The translations under genes were made by a program, and so were the position numbers. Shown one piece after another: positions 14,766-17,433 of a DNA stretch of 17,433 nucleotides. Where the stretch lies: positions 654,684 to 672,116 of the forward strand of contig MU646342.1 in the NCBI GenBank assembly GCA_026770585.1, read 5' to 3'. The notes below the pieces were generated by a model. That model ran no database searches. It saw only the letters and a list, made by a program, of their open reading frames with translations, and was not told the DNA's origin. The DNA is from Baffinella frigidus (Eukaryota; Cryptophyceae; Cryptomonadales; Baffinellaceae). Within the stretch, counting starts at the first letter, position 1. Every line of letters begins with the position of its first letter.

Positions 14766-14997
14766 ATTAGCATGAACATGACCTCAGGCTTCTCTTCAGC
14801 AGGCGCCTCTTCCTCTTTCGGGGGCAACATTGAGTGACATTTTCCTGATTGGGCGCTATTTCCCCGGGGAAATCAGCCCGCTGGCTCCTCTTGGGCAGGC
14901 TGCTCCTTCTCTTTCGGGGGAAACAGTGAGTGATATTGCCCTGATTGAGTGCTATTGAGTGATATTTCCCTGACTGAGTGCCCCGGGAAAATAAGCA
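14766..14997 (+). repeat. Two degenerate units with CTCTTTCGGGGG
   Basis: CTCTTTCGGGGGCAACATTG and CTCTTTCGGGGGAAACAGTG begin similar blocks with TGAGTGATATTGCCCTGATT-type sequence. No confident gene. Confidence 0.5.
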
Positions 14998-15157
14998 TAG
15001 GGTAACGGCCTTAAAATGGGGTAGTTAGGCCTACGGAATTGCCTAGAACCTCCTACCGTAGGCCGAGACTTTTTGGTCCTAGGATCCCTCGGCCTACGGT
15101 AGAAGGTCCTAGGCAATACCGTAGGCCTAACTACCCCAATTTCAGGCCGTTAGCCTA
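14998..15157. repeat. F1 palindromic element, copy 3 (160 bp)
   Basis: Same length as the 2341 copy, and the loop GAGACTTTTTGGTCCTAGGA is identical. Nearly identical copies 12.5 kb apart suggest recent movement or conversion. Confidence 0.9.
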
Positions 15158-15185
15158 TGCAGACGAACCTTGGGCTCTTCTTGGA

Positions 15186-15323
15186 CCACACGGTGGACTA
15201 CCAACCTTTCATCAAAAGCCAACTTGCCGTGTGGGACTTAACTTTAAGGATTTTCTGGTGCAATTCGGTCACGTAACACCCTGAATTCCAGCCCCAACGG
15301 AACCTTCGTAGCCCACCGTGTGG
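15186..15323 (+). repeat. H element, copy 4
   Basis: CCACACGGTGGACTACCAAC to TTCGTAGCCCACCGTGTGG, 138 bp, with CTTTAAGGATTTTCTGGTGC also in copy 3. Confidence 0.85.
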
Positions 15324-15593
15324 CATGTCAACTTGAGAATAGTCAGCCAACCCGATTAAGACAGAGCTAGAACCTCGCTGGTAAATAATCAAGTTGATCA
15401 CTACAGGATCTGGGGGCAATAAAGAAGTCTTTATGACGAGAAGTCGCATGCAAGAGTCTCCGCCAAGCACCTTCCCTGGATCCCAACCCCACACCCTAAA
15501 CCCTACACCCTACAGCAGACTAAACCCTACACCCTACAGCAAACTAAACCCTACACCCTACAGCAAACCCACAAGGGCACACGCCCGACCACT
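15324..15593 (+). repeat. Telomere-variant tract and unassigned flank
   Basis: 15493-15567 has CCCTAAACCCTACACCCTAC with CAGCARACTAAACCCTACAC repeated three times, a degenerate telomere-like minisatellite. GACAGAGCTAGAAC at 15360-15373 resembles the TAGCTCTGTC foldback end. Confidence 0.65.
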
Positions 15594-15990
15594 TAGCAGC
15601 CAGCTGGGGCTTCCCACACGAGGCTACCGAGGCGAACAGAATAAAACGGACTTTTAAAGTTTTGTGGGCAAATGATCACGTTTCCGCCCGCTGAGCGGTC
15701 GGACCTGTGTAAAGTCGCTGCTTTTCATCTGAAAATTACTACACACGTTTACAATCGACATTTATTCTGTTCGCATAGGTAGCCTCGTGTGGTCACGGAT
15801 ACATTCCATCTAAAAGAGCTGTACTGGAACCCATTGCTATGGATTCCGACGGATTTTGCCCCGGATTTTCGGGGGGGAAAGAACTACGGGGGACAGGTAT
15901 TTGTCTTATCCGGCAACCGCCGGGCATATCTTGCGGTTACAGGCAGGGTCAAAGTCAATTATTTGTGGGCATTTCCGGCAACTTTTATCG
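15594..15990 (+). repeat. Repeat X, copy interrupted by a foldback
   Basis: AGCAGCCAGCTGGGGCTTC before and TCACGGATACATTCCATCTA after the foldback match the uninterrupted copy at 8330-8370. TGGATTCCGACGGATTTTGC continues the match. Open frames over the right half have no family match. Confidence 0.65.
15614..15792. mobile_element. 179-bp TIR element inserted in repeat X
   Basis: Inverted ends CCACACGAGGCTACC...AACAGAATAAA and TTTATTCTGTTC...GGTAGCCTCGTGTGG. Comparison with the uninterrupted copy (GGGCTTCACGGATAC at 8345) gives a 2-bp TC target duplication. The centre has no coding capacity. Confidence 0.8.
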
Positions 15991-16074
15991 ATTTCAAAGG
16001 AAAATAATAGAACGACGCAGGGCGTAAAATGACATGTAGCTCTCCCGCGTAGAACTCGGTCGCTGCTAAGTTAA

Positions 16075-16236
16075 TAGGGTCGTCCTGAAAACCGGGTAGT
16101 TACGCCTACGTTATGGCCTACGGTAGGCCGTAGGGCTCCTAGGACCTAACGTTTCTCAGGACCCCCCCTAGGCCCCTACGGCCTACCGTAGACAATACCG
16201 TAGGCCTAACTACCCGGTTTTCAGGACGTTACCCTA
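16075..16236. repeat. F1 palindromic element, copy 4
   Basis: TAGGGTCGTCCTGAAAACCG pairs with CGGTTTTCAGGACGTTACCCTA; closest to the 12701 copy, sharing GGACCTAACGTTTC in the loop. Confidence 0.88.
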
Positions 16237-16251
16237 TGAAAGTGGATATAT

Positions 16252-16291
16252 GGCCCTCTCGAGAAGGGCTTTATCCACAACCGCCAGAACG
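16252..16291 (-). pseudogene. 3' half copy of exon A
   Basis: Read on the minus strand this gives VLAVVDKALLER, matching FSAVVDKGLLDS of exon A. The stretch TTATCCACAACCGCC is shared exactly. It starts shortly after the end of an F1 palindrome (16236). The GT donor is lost. Confidence 0.6.
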
Positions 16292-16356
16292 CAACTGAAC
16301 CCCAACCCTTACACCACAAACCCGAAAGGCTAAAGGCTTACGACATACCCAACCCC

Positions 16357-16460
16357 CCAAATAGATGACCAAAAAAATGCCCGAAATAGATGACCGAGTC
16401 GAGGAACCCCCAAAATAGATGACCCAAAAATGCCCGAAATAGATACCGAGTCGAGGAGGC
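16357..16460 (-). repeat. 52-bp tandem duplication spanning the exon A donor
   Basis: Two units of about 52 bp both contain AAATAGATGACC, an A-run, TGCCCGAAATAGAT, CCGAGTCGAGGA. The second unit holds the real 3' end and GT donor of exon A; the first holds a copy of the same border (CTCGACTCG then GTCATC on the minus strand). Confidence 0.65.
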
Positions 16461-16518
16461 CCTTATCCACAACCGCCGAAAACGTGCCGTCCGAGAAGTC
16501 CAGCTCCGTCGCGTCCAT
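16447..16518 (-). CDS. Exon A of a METTL13-type methyltransferase gene (internal exon)
   Basis: This exon encodes 24 residues: MDATELDFSDGTF, then SAVVDKGLLDS. It matches the post-SAM-binding segment of METTL13/ECE2/At3g17365-type class I methyltransferases, where an M-D-x-x-x-L-x-F-x-D-x-[ST]-F-[DS]-A-V-[IV]-D-K-G-x-L-D stretch holds an active-site region. The borders are canonical: CAG acceptor just above 16518 and GT donor at 16445-16446. Third positions are strongly GC-rich. It lies upstream, in the minus-strand sense, of the exons at 9969-10065, 8648-8704 and 6618-6731, which continue the same domain. The usual T of the DKGTLD motif is L here. Because the domain is already under way, exons carrying the GxGxx SAM motif must lie beyond the window. 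The substrate is unknown; animal METTL13 methylates eEF1A, but that cannot be read from this fragment. Frame, borders and order are seen; the family is recognised from memory. Confidence 0.8.
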
Positions 16519-16912
16519 CTGTCACGTCCCCATCTTATATTTATATTCATTTATTTTATTATATATATATATATAGTACCAATAATAATTAGCCAACAGC
16601 GACATCTCGACCATTGTCACGTCCACGCCACCACGCCAAAGTCTTGGAAGAGGTCGCCCAAAGTCAATTCCCCTTCAAGGCAGTGGTTTTCAAAAGTTGA
16701 CACTCGTATCATGTTACGATTTAAAAAAATCAACCCCCTCCTCCAGTCTGGCGTGGCAGGCCACACGTGGGAGCTTCAGATACAAGTCTGGTTTTAATTT
16801 TGTACCGGGGGTTTCGGAATCAGGTAAAAGCCCGGTTGTGGAAAGGACGAGGAGCTGCGTCTCACCAGGTCACGCACACACATTTAGCACCACACCACGA
16901 AGTGTCGCGTTT
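16519..16912. other. AT-rich stretch and unassigned sequence
   Basis: A TA-dinucleotide tract lies at about 16558-16576 in AT-rich DNA directly upstream of exon A, plausibly intron. GACATCTCGACCATTGTCAC (16601-16620) resembles the bases at the exon A acceptor. No further exon could be identified. Confidence 0.45.
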
Positions 16913-16950
16913 CGTGCAATCCGAGAAGTTAAGATTCGTCGCGTCTATCC
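16913..16950 (-). pseudogene. 5' half copy of exon A
   Basis: Read on the minus strand this gives IDATNLNFSDCTK, clearly related to MDATELDFSDGTF of exon A. The ATG is ATA and the bases at the acceptor position are GG, not AG, so it should not splice. The exon edge directly abuts a half-copy of the CCACACGAGG-type inverted repeat (16951-16983). Confidence 0.65.
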
Positions 16951-16983
16951 ATTTATTCTGTTCGCCTGGTTAGCCTCGTGTGG
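16951..16983. repeat. Solo arm of the 15614-15792 element
   Basis: ATTTATTCTGTTCGCCTGGT then TAGCCTCGTGTGG matches the right arm only; it abuts the 5' half exon A copy. Confidence 0.7.
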
Positions 16984-17210
16984 GCAGCCAGAAGGCATAG
17001 GGGCGCGAGGGGGGGGGAGGTTACATCCCTGCGGTGCCAGACAGACGGGGGGCTAGGGGACGGGGCAGGCAGCACACACACCAACCCGCAAGTGACCCCG
17101 CGAACCGGCACGTAGTGGATAGTCGACCCCGCAACCGCCCCCGATCCTACCCCTCCGCCCCCCCCTCCGTAACAACCCCCGACCCTGACTTCGCAACCAC
17201 CCCCGACCCT
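16984..17210 (+). repeat. C-rich degenerate repeats, no gene seen
   Basis: From about 17117, CGACCCCGCAACCGCCCCCG-like units recur three times, ending CGCAACCACCCCCGACCCTG. Frames are open because of the C-richness. Confidence 0.5.
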
Positions 17211-17379
17211 GTAGAGCGCTTGTGGGAAAACTTGGCCGATTTCAACGAGAAATGTTTTCAGAAATTCAGAGCTTTTGTACCAGGACGTGACATGAAACCG
17301 GTCCATCTAAACGATTCTGGTACAAATTCTGGAAATATTTCTCGTTGAAATCGGCCAAGTTTTCCCACAAGCGCTCTAC
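17211..17379. repeat. 169-bp foldback
   Basis: GTAGAGCGCTTGTGGGAAAA and the following 23 bases are perfectly complementary to 17337-17379. Inside, CTTTTGTACCAGG faces TCTGGTACAAA. GGTCCATCTAAACGATTC in the loop recurs in repeat X. Confidence 0.9.
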
Positions 17380-17433
17380 CGTGAGACAGTCACCTGGAAA
17401 ACCTCGCCTACCTATCGCCCTGCCAAGCCTGTA

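Larger units (their letters stand above)
6732..16446 (-). other. Introns of the methyltransferase gene (three, 1.3 to 6.4 kb)
   Basis: The inferred introns run 10066-16446, 8705-9968 and 6732-8647. They are filled with foldback elements, telomere-like repeats, minisatellites and duplicated exon pieces listed separately. I see no other convincing gene inside them apart from a doubtful 56-residue ORF at 9284-9454. The span is inferred from exon order and matching phases, not from transcript data. Confidence 0.6.

Noticed and set aside
14787-14937. FSSAGASSSFGGN and SFSFGGN readings, like FG-nucleoporin repeats
   Set aside because: Only two short degenerate units with stops between; low-complexity translation of a tandem repeat is the simpler explanation.
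15789-16007. 72-codon plus-strand ORF
   Set aside because: It begins inside the end of a transposon-like element and runs through repeat X; no family signature, and other copies are not open in this frame.
16601-16620. Plus-strand SDISTIVTS, similar to the DIS-x-VVI motif of METTL13 enzymes
   Set aside because: It is on the opposite strand to the gene and lies in the wrong place relative to exon A; judged chance.

Overview
The window looks like nuclear DNA of a repeat-rich microbial eukaryote, most plausibly an alga or protist. The evidence is interstitial arrays of the plant/algal-type telomere heptamer (CCCTAAA / TTTAGGG), small GC3-rich exons with GT-AG borders separated by kilobase introns, and no bacterial-style operons. 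I cannot fix the lineage; green algae, dinoflagellates and other TTTAGGG lineages are all possible.

The only gene I recognise lies on the minus strand and spans about 10 kb. Four short exons, at 16447-16518, 9969-10065, 8648-8704 and 6618-6731, encode consecutive pieces of a METTL13/ECE2-type class I SAM-dependent methyltransferase, in the expected N-to-C order, ending in a stop codon. The N-terminal exons with the SAM-binding GxGxx motif should lie beyond base 17433. A second possible coding unit, a GC3-rich minus-strand ORF at 3850-4203, sits inside a terminal-inverted-repeat element.

Nearly everything else is repeat. Positions 1-1705 hold tandem and foldback repeats, and 1860-2062 a C-rich telomere-like array. 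Positions 2160-6630 are packed with short palindromic elements of several families: F1 (about 160 bp, TAGGGTAACG ends), F2 (about 121 bp, TACAGGGGTACC ends), F3 (TATCCCTTAAGTGGC ends), F4 (CGAAGGGATTT ends), F5 (CCTTGNTCGGATAGCGAGG ends) and H (CCACACGGTGG ends). F1-F4 share core words (CCTACGGTAGG, CCTAGG) but have unrelated outer stems. Positions 7004-7384 carry another F5 copy and a 29-bp array, and 7651-8262 a G-rich telomere-like array oriented opposite to the first. Positions 8509-9205 are an inverted pair of 21-bp minisatellites around one methyltransferase exon. Positions 9534-17379 are further foldbacks, tandem arrays and degenerate copies of the same families, forming the large introns.

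The most unusual feature is that the methyltransferase exons are accompanied by partial extra copies, several keeping splice-site context. One of these is split by a 47-bp telomeric-repeat insertion, and one exon lies in the loop of an inverted minisatellite. No rRNA, tRNA, CRISPR array or transposase gene was found.
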